The notes below the pieces were generated by a model that saw nothing but the letters and a program-made list of their open reading frames with translations, did no database searches and was not told the DNA's origin. This document shows positions 53,601 to 61,485 of a stretch of DNA of 64,000 bases, piece by piece. Positions within the stretch are counted from its first letter, which is position 1; every line of letters starts with the position of its first letter. Position numbers and translations under genes: made by a program. Source of the stretch: Pyrinomonadaceae bacterium (GTDB lineage: Bacteria > Acidobacteriota > Blastocatellia > Pyrinomonadales > Pyrinomonadaceae). The stretch is taken from contig JABARP010000018.1 in assembly GCA_019186825.1 (NCBI GenBank), forward strand, positions 124,735-188,734, given 5' to 3'.

Positions 53601-55318
53601 TTGAGATCCAGATCGGTGCAAATGCTTGGCAGGACTTCATCACTGCAGGCGGCTCATGGGTGTCCGGCGGATATAACGCCACGATCAGCACTTCCTTCCA
53701 GAGCCCGATCGGAGGTCGGCAGGCATGGTCAGGAACGTCCGCTGGCGGTTACATCAATACCGTCGGCAACATTCCTGCTGCGGCCAACGGCCAAAGCGTC
53801 AAGTTCCGTTGGAGAATGGCTTCGGACTCGTCTGTTGCCTCCACCGGTATCAACATTGACGGCGTCGAGATCGTGAGCAGCTTCAACTGCTCGCCGGTAA
53901 CGACGGTCAACAATGCCCGGGCCGACTTTGACGGCGACGGCAAGACGGATGCATCCGTGTTCCGTCCGTCGGAAGGCAACTGGTATTCGCTCGGTACGAC
54001 CGCTGGCTTTGCGGCACTCCACTGGGGAGCCAATGGCGACACGATCGTCCCCGGCGATTACGACGGCGATGGCAAGGCAGATTACGCTGTGTTCCGTCCG
54101 GATAACACCGAGGGCAACACCGACTTCTACGTCTTGAACTCGAACGGATTCGTATTCAACGGATTCGCACACGGCGTCGTTGGCGACATTGCCGTTCCGG
54201 GAGACTTCGATGGCGACCACAAGGCCGACATCGTTGTCTGGAGGCCTTCAGAAGGCAACTGGTACATCTGGGGCTCGGTAGGCCAGACGACCACGATCGC
54301 ACAGTTCGGAACCGATGGTGACCAACCATTCGCAATGGACAAGGACGGCGACGGCAAGGCAAACCTTTCCGTATATCGTTCGAGCGATCACACCTTCTAC
54401 ATGGCGAATGCGACTGGCGTTCCCGCTCAGAACTTCACGGCAGTTCCGTGGGGTGTTGACGGCGACAAGCTTGTCCCGGCTGACTACGATGGCGACAACA
54501 AGGATGACGTTGCGGTTTACCGCCCGTCAGACGGAACGTGGTACATCTACACGCAGTCAGGCAGCACGATCACGACCCAATTCGGCATTGCGTCCGATAC
54601 ACCGGCACCGGGCGATTATGACGGCGATGGCACAGATGACATCGCGGTCTATCGCGGCGGAACGTGGTATATCAACGCTTCGACAGCCGGATTCCAGGTG
54701 ATCGCGTTCGGTGTCGCAAGTGACATCCCGGTCCCGACCGCTTACATCCCCGGCCTCGCCGGCGGTGGCGGTGGTGGAGGTGCCATGACCGTTAGCTACA
54801 CCGGACCGGACGTCCCGATACCGGACAATTCTCCGGCAGGCGTGGACATCGTCGTTCCCGTCTCAGGCGTCGGCTCGATCTCCGATCTGAATTTCAGTAT
54901 CGATCAGGTCTCGGGCGGAACCTGTGACGGAACGACTGGTGATCCCGATTGCGGTGTCAGCCACACTTGGGTCGGCGACGTCGCGATCAAGGTAACATCG
55001 CCGGGCGGCACTACCGTGGCGGTCTTTGACCGCCCGGGCGTTCCCGCATCCACCTTCGGTTGCAGCAACAATAACCTTGCCAACATCGTCCTGAATGATG
55101 ATGGCGGGTTGCCGTCGGTCGAAACCCAGGCGAACCCGGGCCCGGGTTGCACTAGCTCTTTGGTGTTCCCCTCGGGCAACTTCTCGCCAAACAACCCAAT
55201 GTCCGCCTTCGATGGAGAGAATGCGGACGGTAACTGGACCATCAATTTCTCTGATAGTGGTGGTGGCGACATAGGGATTGCCCGTAGGTTCTCGCTTATC
55301 TTCAACTCGGGCAACTAA
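50690..55318 (+). CDS. Secreted M36 metalloprotease with FG-GAP-like repeats and P/Homo B domain
   Basis: 1542 residues from the ATG at 50690, after the strong TAGGAGGG site. It is a paralogue of the preceding gene: the same propeptide (PSVKIEYNNDIRIPEVISPD) and an M36 domain with HEVTH at 539-543 and GMMGEGWGDFYAH. Six DxDGDG repeats start near residue 1078. A Gly-rich linker leads to an additional proprotein-convertase P/Homo B domain (about 1365-1542, DVPIPDNSPAGVDIVVPVSG, then HTWVGDVAIKVTSPGGTTVA). The N-terminal helix LLGLLVLGIVAALVVLPNYF acts as signal sequence. Predicted extracellular. Confidence 0.92.
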   Translation: MQRRFLWDRRSGILLGLLVLGIVAALVVLPNYFHSKAGVKAGLLQRTSSLDEGIPKMWDIRESKEGQAELAAIRDRAGKGEALVSNIRENFKRGENLLRDRMPSVKIEYNNDIRIPEVISPDVYSKRIEWLTGPSDAKRADILRNFIKDNQDLVGVSSQQVDDLVTVADYTNPNGELSFADLQQRINGIEVFRGEIKAGFRKDGSIIRIINNLAPGLDYGSLSTEFGDPAAAVRFAAQHIRHDLRPEEKVRNDSASDANRVVFGQGDWATTAEKMYFPTEPGVAVPAWRVLIWQPVNAYYVIVDAASGTVLWHKNITDDDGTVSATYDIYGFPATWAQIGSSPAPLAPGPNDPALGTQGAMMARNQVTFIGNEGPNSFNQNGWINDADNKLDGNALEAGIDRDGTNGVDPASIPVGSPNRVFTSTWNPPPGNPAPGDDPLTAQAQRGAVIQMFYVMNRYHDELYKLGFNEAARNFQNVNFTGQGVGNDRVSAEGQDSSGTNNANFATPADGGRGRMQMFLWTGPTPDRDGTTDADVIIHEVTHGTSNRLHGNGSGLGNQGGMMGEGWGDFYAHVMTSKPSDPANGVYSEGGYATYMIGGNNFTANYFYGIRRFPTAIMAFTGGPQNKPYNPLTFGHINAGCDTTLGTPSTAVSSAFPRSPVIATSGSCSQVHNAGEIWKSALWEVRTLYVNRRGFSDGSRAVLQAVTDGMKLTPINPTMLQERDGIIAAAAALPVAQTASADASDVREGFRIRGMGWSASVQSASSVTEAFDSPNASLSTFAVSDASGNGSGFPDPGENVQLAIGVINPNTGAPITNVTVSVNGGAPVSYGTINDGQTVTNNIPYTVDSNAACGSSVSVSIVVSSDLGAQPAVVRSFVLGQPVGIVENFDGVTAPNLPTGWTNTQDVGTLINWTTTATGPDTAPNSAFANDPSGVNMASLETPSIPITSPSAQIKFRNKYITENTFDGAVLEIQIGANAWQDFITAGGSWVSGGYNATISTSFQSPIGGRQAWSGTSAGGYINTVGNIPAAANGQSVKFRWRMASDSSVASTGINIDGVEIVSSFNCSPVTTVNNARADFDGDGKTDASVFRPSEGNWYSLGTTAGFAALHWGANGDTIVPGDYDGDGKADYAVFRPDNTEGNTDFYVLNSNGFVFNGFAHGVVGDIAVPGDFDGDHKADIVVWRPSEGNWYIWGSVGQTTTIAQFGTDGDQPFAMDKDGDGKANLSVYRSSDHTFYMANATGVPAQNFTAVPWGVDGDKLVPADYDGDNKDDVAVYRPSDGTWYIYTQSGSTITTQFGIASDTPAPGDYDGDGTDDIAVYRGGTWYINASTAGFQVIAFGVASDIPVPTAYIPGLAGGGGGGGAMTVSYTGPDVPIPDNSPAGVDIVVPVSGVGSISDLNFSIDQVSGGTCDGTTGDPDCGVSHTWVGDVAIKVTSPGGTTVAVFDRPGVPASTFGCSNNNLANIVLNDDGGLPSVETQANPGPGCTSSLVFPSGNFSPNNPMSAFDGENADGNWTINFSDSGGGDIGIARRFSLIFNSGN

Positions 55319-55326
55319 CCCGACAC

Positions 55327-55358
55327 GCTTTGTAGAAGGCCCGAGATGGCCTTCTACA
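55327..55358 (+). terminator. First hairpin after the second M36 gene
   Basis: TTTGTAGAAGGCC (near 55327-55339) pairs with GGCCTTCTACAAA (near 55346-55358) with a short loop. It is followed by a second hairpin with a stronger T-tract, and together they end the protease transcript. Confidence 0.7.
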
Positions 55359-55365
55359 AACATGA

Positions 55366-55406
55366 TCAAAAGGCTGTTCGGAATAAAACCCGAACGGCCT
55401 TTTTTG
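55366..55406 (+). terminator. Second hairpin and T-tract after the second M36 gene
   Basis: AAAAGGCTGTTCGG pairs with CCGAACGGCCTTTT (one mismatch) around an 8-base loop, ending in a run of T (55399-55405). This is the actual intrinsic terminator. Confidence 0.88.
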
Positions 55407-55437
55407 TCGCGCCAAAGGGCTTGCCGTCTCGCAGTGC

Positions 55438-55570
55438 CATTTTGTGCATTCTGTGCATTTTGTATCAATTTGTGCGTTTTGTGCATTTTCATACGATCCG
55501 TGCATTTTGGGGTTCAAATGGGCGCAGATGTCAGATATTCTTTCTGTGGTTGGTTGATGTTTGACAACTG
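55438..55570 (+). repeat. Dispersed repeat, copy B
   Basis: The reverse complement of this stretch matches 8280-8405 over its whole length, with a few substitutions and small gaps. The 5' half is a set of imperfect 9-base iterations (TTTGTGCAT and close variants), and the 3' half ends GGTTGATGTTTGACAACT. The shared end motif is conserved best. It sits just beyond a terminator, as copy A sits beyond the end of pepT. It has no coding content. Confidence 0.8.
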
Positions 55571-55677
55571 AATTTGGCAGTTTTGCGAGCTTTTTGTGTA
55601 TAGGAAAAGCGCGAAGCGTTTGAGTTTCTTCACAGGCGACTTGTTGTTTCAGCAAAATCCAAAGCGTCTTAGCCTAG

Positions 55678-55862
55678 CCACGCCGTTTACGGCGTGGAAC
55701 ATGCGTCGAGATCCGACCTTGGCGGCTAAGCCGCCAGGGTGCTTTGGTGAGCGTGTCGGGAAAAGCGAAGCTTTCCCGCTCGGCGACGGTTCGGCAGTAA
55801 ACGCAAAGGACGCGAAGAGCGTACACAGCGTCGTTCTGGCCGCCTCGCGTGGTTTAACCACG
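55678..55862. repeat. Array of four palindromes
   Basis: Four hairpin-forming sequences occur in 185 bases. CCACGCCG..CGGCGTGG is at 55678-55697, GGCGGCTAAGCCGCC at 55721-55735, CGGGAAAAGCG..GCTTTCCCG at 55757-55778 (one mismatch), and CGTGGTTTAACCACG at 55848-55862. Each has a short loop. Their close packing is unlikely by chance. It may be a structured RNA, a composite of mobile palindromic elements, or a DNA-structure site. Confidence 0.65.
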
Positions 55863-55866
55863 TTTA

Positions 55867-55895
55867 TTGACATCGGCCACATTTCGGCATATTGT
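55867..55895 (+). promoter_or_regulatory. Promoter of the choice-of-anchor gene
   Basis: Consensus TTGACA (55867-55872) and TATTGT (55890-55895) are 17 bases apart. Transcription would begin near 55902, giving a leader of about 77 bases to the ATG at 55979, which is preceded by GAAGGAG. Confidence 0.7.
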
Positions 55896-55978
55896 TCTAA
55901 CACACGATCGATAAGACTTTTACCCGCTGAAAGGCGTCAAAACCGGTAGCTCAACAACCAACCGAAGGAGTAGCAATT

Positions 55979-57418
55979 ATGTTCATAAAGTTCGAACGGA
56001 TCGCGGTCTTAAAGACGGCTGCGGTCCTTCTTGCGGCGATCGTCGCACTTGTCGGTTCGCTCTCATTTGAACCTGCGGTAGAGCGGACCGCGGCGTCGGC
56101 ATTCGGGCCGTCGGCTTCGTTCACGAATGCACCGGGCGAGACAAACTGCACTGCGTGTCACGCAAGTTTTCCGGTCAACAGCGGCACCGGCAGTGTTACG
56201 ATCACGGGCCTTCCGGCAAACTATCTGCCGGGCCAGGTCATCCCGATAACGGTGCACGCGGCTCAGTCGGATGCGACGATCTTCGGTTTTCAATTGACGG
56301 CGATCGACCGTGACGGCAAGCAGATCGGGTCGGTCGAGCTGCCGACGCAGAGCCCAATGCAGATGCAGACGATCATCGGCCTTGTGGGCGGCCAGACGCG
56401 CACTTACGTCGAACATACCGTTGACGGCATCACGCCGACAATGTTCGGCTCGAAATCGTGGACATTCAACTGGACGGCCCCTGCCACACGCAAAGGTAAG
56501 ATCAGCTTCTACGCCTCAGGCAACGCCGCCGACAGCAGCGGTTCACCCTCGGGCGACTACATTTATACAACTAGCGAAAGCACACTCTCGGGCACGGCAG
56601 TTTCGAGTTTTGACAGTGATACGGCCAGCGACACGGCCGTTTGGCGGCCTTCGAGCGGCGTCTGGTATAGCTTGAACAGCAGCGACGGCGGCTTTCAGGC
56701 GATCCAATTCGGCTCCGACGGCGACCGCATAGCTCCTGGTGATTTTGACGGCGACGGTATTACCGATCGAGGCGTCTTTCGCCCGTCAACAGGCGCGTGG
56801 TATGTCCTAAAGAGCGGCGGCGGCACGCTGATAATGGGCTTTGGACAGAATGGCGACATTCCCGTTCAGGCCGATTATGACGGCGATCTGAAGACGGATG
56901 TTGCTGTATATCGGCCATCGAACGGCCTTTGGTATATCTGGGGCTCGACGAGCGGTTTGATCGTACGTCAGTTCGGACTTTCGACCGATCGTCCTGTGAC
57001 GGGCGATTTTGATGCGGATGGCGTTGCGGATCTTGGGGTCTTTCGGCCTTCGACGGGAGTTTGGTACATACAGGCATCGACCGCCGGATTCCGCACAGCA
57101 CAGTTCGGCCTTTCTGAAGATCGGCCGGTCGTCGGTGATTATGACGGCGACGGCCGCAGCGACATCGCGGTATATCGGCCTTCGACAGGCGTTTGGTATG
57201 TGATGCGTTCGACCGATGGTTTCTACGCCGCGCAATTCGGGAACTCAACGGATATTCCCGCACCGAATGATATCGAGGGCGACGGCAAAACGGATATCTC
57301 CGTCTTCCGTCCGTCAACGGGCCTCTGGTACGGGCTTCGTTCGTCCGATCAGCAACTGTTCGTTGCGGCGTTCGGCACGGATGGAGACGTTCCCGTCGCA
57401 TCAGGCTATCTGCCGTAG
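55979..57418 (+). CDS. Secreted choice-of-anchor-V-like protein with CxxCH motif and FG-GAP-like repeats
   Basis: 479 residues. An N-terminal signal peptide (TAAVLLAAIVALVGSLSF) precedes a beta domain with TNCTACHASFPVNSGTGSVT. Its CxxCH is the c-type haem attachment pattern seen in choice-of-anchor-V/Reelin-like domains (about 35-205). Residues about 210-479 are six repeats of the same DxDGDG..VFRPS type found at the C-termini of the two upstream M36 proteases. The first repeat lacks the canonical acidic loop. Function unknown; an envelope or extracellular protein that may bind a surface polymer. Confidence 0.85.
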   Translation: MFIKFERIAVLKTAAVLLAAIVALVGSLSFEPAVERTAASAFGPSASFTNAPGETNCTACHASFPVNSGTGSVTITGLPANYLPGQVIPITVHAAQSDATIFGFQLTAIDRDGKQIGSVELPTQSPMQMQTIIGLVGGQTRTYVEHTVDGITPTMFGSKSWTFNWTAPATRKGKISFYASGNAADSSGSPSGDYIYTTSESTLSGTAVSSFDSDTASDTAVWRPSSGVWYSLNSSDGGFQAIQFGSDGDRIAPGDFDGDGITDRGVFRPSTGAWYVLKSGGGTLIMGFGQNGDIPVQADYDGDLKTDVAVYRPSNGLWYIWGSTSGLIVRQFGLSTDRPVTGDFDADGVADLGVFRPSTGVWYIQASTAGFRTAQFGLSEDRPVVGDYDGDGRSDIAVYRPSTGVWYVMRSTDGFYAAQFGNSTDIPAPNDIEGDGKTDISVFRPSTGLWYGLRSSDQQLFVAAFGTDGDVPVASGYLP

Positions 57419-57423
57419 ATGCA

Positions 57424-57470
57424 CAAAAAAATGTCCCGCTTGAGCCTTTTTACGGGCCCACGCGGGACAC
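57424..57470 (-). terminator. Terminator of the pil operon (possibly bidirectional)
   Basis: TGTCCCGC (57432-57439) pairs with GCGGGACA (57462-57469). Upstream of it on the plus strand lies a run of A, which reads as a T-tract after the hairpin on the minus strand, just after the pilQ stop at 57504. On the other strand a weaker A-rich tail follows, so it could also serve the choice-of-anchor gene. Confidence 0.75.
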
Positions 57471-57503
57471 TCGGAAAAAACATTCCTTTTCCAGATCAAA
57501 CCA

Positions 57504-59183
57504 TTACGGTTTGTTAACAGGAGCAGTTTGGGCAGGTCCGACCTGAACTTCCGGACGCGTGAGCGTGGAACCCGGAATTACAGGATTCGGGATCTCCGTC
57601 TCGCGGGACGAGTTCGAAGGTGGATTGCCCATCGGGACCGGCTGGATGATCGTCTGCGGAACAGGAGCTGTGCCGTCCTGTCGTGCAGCGTTGTAATCCG
57701 GCCGTTTGATCCTCGGGGTGATGAAGAACAGGATCTCATTCGTGTTTCTCGTAACGCCTTTTCGTTTGAAGAGGTGGCCGAGAAGCGGGATCCTCGAAAG
57801 GCCCGGCGTACGATCCTGGCTTTCGCGTTCGTCGTCAAAGAGAACGCCGCCAACTACGGTCGTGCCGCCATCGGGAACCATAACTTCCGTCTTCATACTC
57901 TGAGTATTGATCGCCGGCGGGGCCGAGCCCGTAACCGTCGCTGTCGAAGCATTTTCTGCGACGACGTTCAACACGACCGTGCCGACATCGGTGATGCGCG
58001 GTGTGATCGCGAGACGAAGCGGTACGTCAACATACGTTGTCGTCGCGATGAGTGTGCCGCCGGAACCGCTGCCTGGCTGGATCGTCGTGATCGGGATCTT
58101 CGTGCCGCTCTTGATCTCCGCCGGGCGGTTGTTAAGAGCCGTTACACGAGGCGTCGCGATCACCTTTGCTTCGCCCTTCTGCTCACCTGCGGTGATCAAA
58201 GCGCTTAGCTGTGCCGTACCGAAGACGCCGGTCGTCAAACCGATCGCCGAAGAAGCGATCTTCGACATCAGGTCGTTTCCGATCGTCGGGATCGGTGTTC
58301 CGGGATTCGGGGTAAGGGCAGAGGTTGCGCCGGGCAGTGTTCCGCCGACCCCCGTGCTGCCGCGCTTGCCGTTAAGGATCGCACCCAGCTGGACACCGAT
58401 GTCTCGGCTGAAGTTGCGTGTCGCAACGACGATGCGTGCTTCGATCTCGACCTGCGGTTCAGGCTGGTCAAGGATCTCGATGAGCTGCTTGATCGCGTCG
58501 ATGTTCGAGCGAACGTCCGTAACGATCAGTGAGTTCGAACGGGCGTCGATCTCGATCGAACCGCGACGCGAAAGGCGACGCTTGATGATCGGAAGAAGGC
58601 CATCGCCTCCGACACCGCCCGCTTGCGAGCTGCCGGACGAGGCCGCTGAAGATGCTTGTGAGTCAACCGATGTGCCGGCAGTCGTTGACTGCGAAGCGCT
58701 AGCTCCGGATGCCATCGCGTAGTTCAAGCGGATGAGCTCGGTAACAAGCGGTGACGTATCAAGAACGTTGTTCTGCTTTGCACGATAGAGCTCACCTTCT
58801 TCAGCAAGCGTTTTGTTGTCGGCAACACGCAGGATGTTCCCGTTCACCTGGATCCCGAGGCCCTGCGACTGCAGGACGGAATCGAGAGCGTAGTTCCAGG
58901 GAACTTCGTTCACCTTCACGGTAACGGGCACGTCCTTGACGGATCTGTCGATCACGAAGTTGATGCCGTATTGATCGGTGATATATGAAAGGATGTCTCG
59001 GATGTCGGCATTGACGACATTGAGGTTGACCGGTTCTCCGACGAATCCGGGCTTTCCGTAGTTATCGCCCTGATCCTGCGGCTGAACCTTCTGGCCGAAG
59101 GCGGCCATCGCGAGCAGCACGGTAAGCAGAATAAGAGCTCCCGCCTTGCGTGCCGCTGTTAATGAGAAGATCTGTGAAGTCAT
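57504..59183 (-). CDS. pilQ: Type IV pilus secretin PilQ
   Basis: 559 residues. Signal peptide (ALILLTVLLAMAAFGQ), then an STN/N0-type domain (VNADIRDILSYITDQYGINF, DVPVTVKVNEVPWNYALDSV), an N1 domain and the secretin core (IEIDARSNSLIVTDVRSNID ... SGTKIPITTIQPGSG, then VVGGVLFDDERESQDRTPGL). It forms the outer-membrane pore for pilus fibres. No AMIN domain is seen, so it is shorter than the typical 700-residue PilQ. A long Ser/Gly/Ala linker (about 160-195) sits between STN and N1. Last gene of the operon. Confidence 0.93.
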   Translation of the reverse strand: MTSQIFSLTAARKAGALILLTVLLAMAAFGQKVQPQDQGDNYGKPGFVGEPVNLNVVNADIRDILSYITDQYGINFVIDRSVKDVPVTVKVNEVPWNYALDSVLQSQGLGIQVNGNILRVADNKTLAEEGELYRAKQNNVLDTSPLVTELIRLNYAMASGASASQSTTAGTSVDSQASSAASSGSSQAGGVGGDGLLPIIKRRLSRRGSIEIDARSNSLIVTDVRSNIDAIKQLIEILDQPEPQVEIEARIVVATRNFSRDIGVQLGAILNGKRGSTGVGGTLPGATSALTPNPGTPIPTIGNDLMSKIASSAIGLTTGVFGTAQLSALITAGEQKGEAKVIATPRVTALNNRPAEIKSGTKIPITTIQPGSGSGGTLIATTTYVDVPLRLAITPRITDVGTVVLNVVAENASTATVTGSAPPAINTQSMKTEVMVPDGGTTVVGGVLFDDERESQDRTPGLSRIPLLGHLFKRKGVTRNTNEILFFITPRIKRPDYNAARQDGTAPVPQTIIQPVPMGNPPSNSSRETEIPNPVIPGSTLTRPEVQVGPAQTAPVNKP

Positions 59184-59278
59184 GTTTCCTCCGTTTATTC
59201 GCGGGATGCCTGAGCCTGAACGCTAAAGTTCATTAGGGGATCGGCATCCCTTATGTAGAGCTTTTTATAGTGGCGTCC

Positions 59279-60013
59279 TTATTTGCGGTTCTTGGCGACC
59301 TTGACCGGTCGTTTTGACGCCTTTGAAGGCTTGTCGCTTTCCTTTTCCGCCGGGAGCGAATTCATCTCGTCAAGCGGCGATATGATCGGAGCGGGAGCTG
59401 CGACAGGAGCGGCAGGCTGTTCACCGGCCGCAACCTGCGGCTTGGCATTCGATGCCTGCATCGGGGCCGTGCCCTCGATCTGCGCCTTCATCGTGTATTT
59501 CTGAAGCGGTTTGTACTCGACGGACGCGACGAATTTCTTCGGTGCGGTCTTGGTAACGCGTCTGAACACGAGACGATTCTCTTCGACCGCGACGAGCTGT
59601 CCGTCAAAGAACTTTTCGCCGGGATAGATCGTGTATGAGAGCTTGATAGGTGTGGCCTCGACCATCGCTGCCCATCCGCGAGGTGTCTTGAACACGCCGT
59701 TCACATTCAGCTCGCTGACGAGGAGTACGCTCGTAACCTTCGGCACAGGCTGGCCGGCGGCGACTGCGTTCTCACGAAGCCGTTTGTAATAGTCGATGCG
59801 GGCCTCGATCGTCGGCGGTCCAAAATTCACCGGTACCTTTGGCTTTGCAGCGCTTGAGGATGACTGCCTCGAAGGCTCTCGCTGCCTCATAAAGCTGGGC
59901 TTGGCGAATGGATCTCGCTGTGCCGAGACACTTGCGAAGTCTCCGCCGAGGATGACGAGGGCGACTGCCATCGCGGCGAGGCCGATACATTTCTTGAATG
60001 ACATTGTGTTCAT
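59279..60013 (-). CDS. pilP: PilP-like pilus lipoprotein/assembly protein
   Basis: A 244-residue exported protein with a signal sequence (LAAMAVALVILGGDFASVSA). The C-terminal half has the PilP-type beta core (TSVLLVSELNVNGVFKTPRG, then EKFFDGQLVAVEENRLVFRR), which contacts the secretin. The first 90 residues are basic and low-complexity, and the C-terminus is Ala/Pro/Lys-rich. Assigned by position between PilO and PilQ and by the core pattern. There is no clear lipobox. Confidence 0.78.
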   Translation of the reverse strand: MNTMSFKKCIGLAAMAVALVILGGDFASVSAQRDPFAKPSFMRQREPSRQSSSSAAKPKVPVNFGPPTIEARIDYYKRLRENAVAAGQPVPKVTSVLLVSELNVNGVFKTPRGWAAMVEATPIKLSYTIYPGEKFFDGQLVAVEENRLVFRRVTKTAPKKFVASVEYKPLQKYTMKAQIEGTAPMQASNAKPQVAAGEQPAAPVAAPAPIISPLDEMNSLPAEKESDKPSKASKRPVKVAKNRK

Positions 60014-60061
60014 ACCTATTTACTCTCGTGTCGGAAGTGGGGCCGTTAGGTCTCTTTAGAT

Positions 60062-60745
60062 CTAGGCGGGTTTTGCCGGTGCTGCAGGAGCGGCGGCCGG
60101 AGCCGCTGCGCCGGGAGCTGCGGGTGCTGCACCAGGTGCTGCTCCCGGTTGTGCTCCGGGCTTTGCACCGGGCTTAGCTTTCAGATCGGCGGGTGCGGCA
60201 TAGTATGCCGACAAAAGGAACTGAGCGTGGAGTGTCTTGTTCGCGGTCTGCTTATCAAGCTGGTTGAGCTTGAAGTCCGTGATCGAGACGATACGCGGCA
60301 GCTTTGCCATCTGCTCGAAGAAGCTCTTGAGGTTCGCGAAATTGCTGTCCACCTCGACCTCGACAGGCTTGGCCATGATATCGCCCTGCTGCGTGTCATC
60401 ACGCGGCGAGAAGCGCATCACGATAAGCTTGCTGCTGTTTGCCGTATCCTGAAGGCCCTGAAGGACATTCGTGATCTCCCGCTGTTCGGGAAGAAGGACC
60501 TTGAGTTCGTCGTATTCAGCGGTCTTCGTAGCGAAAAGTGCACGAAACTCGTTGATGTGCGCCGTCGCAAGACGTGCGTTCTCGTTCTGCTGCTGGAGCT
60601 GTGCGACCTCGTCCGAGATCTTGGCCGTTTCCGCCCGCGTCTCGCTCGTGAAGAAGTACCACACACCTGCCCAAAGAAGAGCACCGAGACAAAGCATCAA
60701 ACAAAGCTGCAGAGGCCATTTAAGATTTTTGAATTTATCTAACAT
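60062..60745 (-). CDS. pilO: Type IV pilus assembly protein PilO
   Basis: 227 residues. A single membrane span near the N-terminus (about 11-30, PLQLCLMLCLGALLWAGVWY), a coiled coil (AETAKISDEVAQLQQQNENA) and a ferredoxin-like domain (LLPEQREITNVLQGLQDTAN, then SKLIVMRFSPRDD) are as in PilO. The last 40 residues are a Pro/Ala/Gly tail (KPGAKPGAQPGAAPGAAPAA). It forms the inner-membrane alignment complex with PilN. 25 bases separate it from pilN. Confidence 0.88.
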   Translation of the reverse strand: MLDKFKNLKWPLQLCLMLCLGALLWAGVWYFFTSETRAETAKISDEVAQLQQQNENARLATAHINEFRALFATKTAEYDELKVLLPEQREITNVLQGLQDTANSSKLIVMRFSPRDDTQQGDIMAKPVEVEVDSNFANLKSFFEQMAKLPRIVSITDFKLNQLDKQTANKTLHAQFLLSAYYAAPADLKAKPGAKPGAQPGAAPGAAPAAPGAAAPAAAPAAPAKPA

Positions 60746-60770
60746 GGTATTTACCTACTCTCTTTGGGAT

Positions 60771-61484
60771 CTAATTCTTAGCAACCTGTGTCGGGGCTGC
60801 CGGAGCCTGTGACGGTGCAGAGGCTGTCGTCGCTCCGCCGTGATCTGCGCCCGCTGCCTTCGAAGGCGTGTAGGCACACTTGATCGTGAAGTTGACGATC
60901 GAAACCTTGTTGGCGTCCGGCGCCGAGTCCGGCTTCATAACGACGTTCTGATTGACGACCTCGTTTCGAGCCGTCTCGATCGATAGATTCGAGAAGAGGC
61001 CGTTCGAAAATTCGAGGCTTCGGCCGAACTGCGTTACCTGCTGTTCGTCAGGCGAATTGCCCTTGAAGACCATCTGATCGCCGGTCTGCTCGACGCTCTC
61101 AAGATAAAGTCCCGGAACCATCGCGGCACGTTCGGTAACTGCCGCAAGCACGGCGTTCGGGCCGGCCTGATTCGCTCGAAGGGTCTTGATGGCTTCGATC
61201 CTGGCGTCGATGTTCTGGATCTTCTGTTCGAGATCCTTCTGTTCGTTTACGACGGCCTGGAGTTCTGCGGCCTGACGCTTCTGTTCCGCGAGATCGGCCT
61301 CAGCCTTGGACTTTGCCATGCTGCTGCTGATAACGTCCCAGCCGATAACAGCGGCGGTCAGAAGCAGCGTAGCAAGGAACATCATCATCAGCCGTGAGGA
61401 AGGGTTCGAGATCTGGCGATCGACCGAGGCGACTGCCCCGCCCTGCCGTTCAGTTACTGAATTTAGAAGGTTGATTCTTAACAT
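60771..61484 (-). CDS. pilN: Type IV pilus assembly protein PilN
   Basis: 237 residues. It starts MLRINLLNSVTERQGG, the PilN/GspL-type cytoplasmic N-terminus that contacts PilM. One membrane span (about 32-53, LMMMFLATLLLTAAVIGWDV) is followed by a coiled coil (KAEADLAEQKRQAAELQAVV) and a ferredoxin-like fold. The last 25 residues are Ala/Pro/Gln-rich. It lies one base after pilM. Confidence 0.9.
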   Translation of the reverse strand: MLRINLLNSVTERQGGAVASVDRQISNPSSRLMMMFLATLLLTAAVIGWDVISSSMAKSKAEADLAEQKRQAAELQAVVNEQKDLEQKIQNIDARIEAIKTLRANQAGPNAVLAAVTERAAMVPGLYLESVEQTGDQMVFKGNSPDEQQVTQFGRSLEFSNGLFSNLSIETARNEVVNQNVVMKPDSAPDANKVSIVNFTIKCAYTPSKAAGADHGGATTASAPSQAPAAPTQVAKN

Positions 61485-61485
61485 T

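Larger units (their letters stand above)
55319..55978. other. Repeat-rich intergenic region (660 bp)
   Basis: It contains, in order, the two terminator hairpins, copy B of the dispersed repeat (55438-55570), four consecutive perfect or near-perfect palindromes (55678-55862) and the promoter at 55867-55895. No credible gene is present; a 117-codon plus-strand frame across the palindromes has an unnatural composition and no family match. Confidence 0.65.

Noticed and set aside
55596..55949. 117-codon plus-strand frame in the palindrome region
   Set aside because: It runs through four palindromes and the predicted protein has an unnatural composition.
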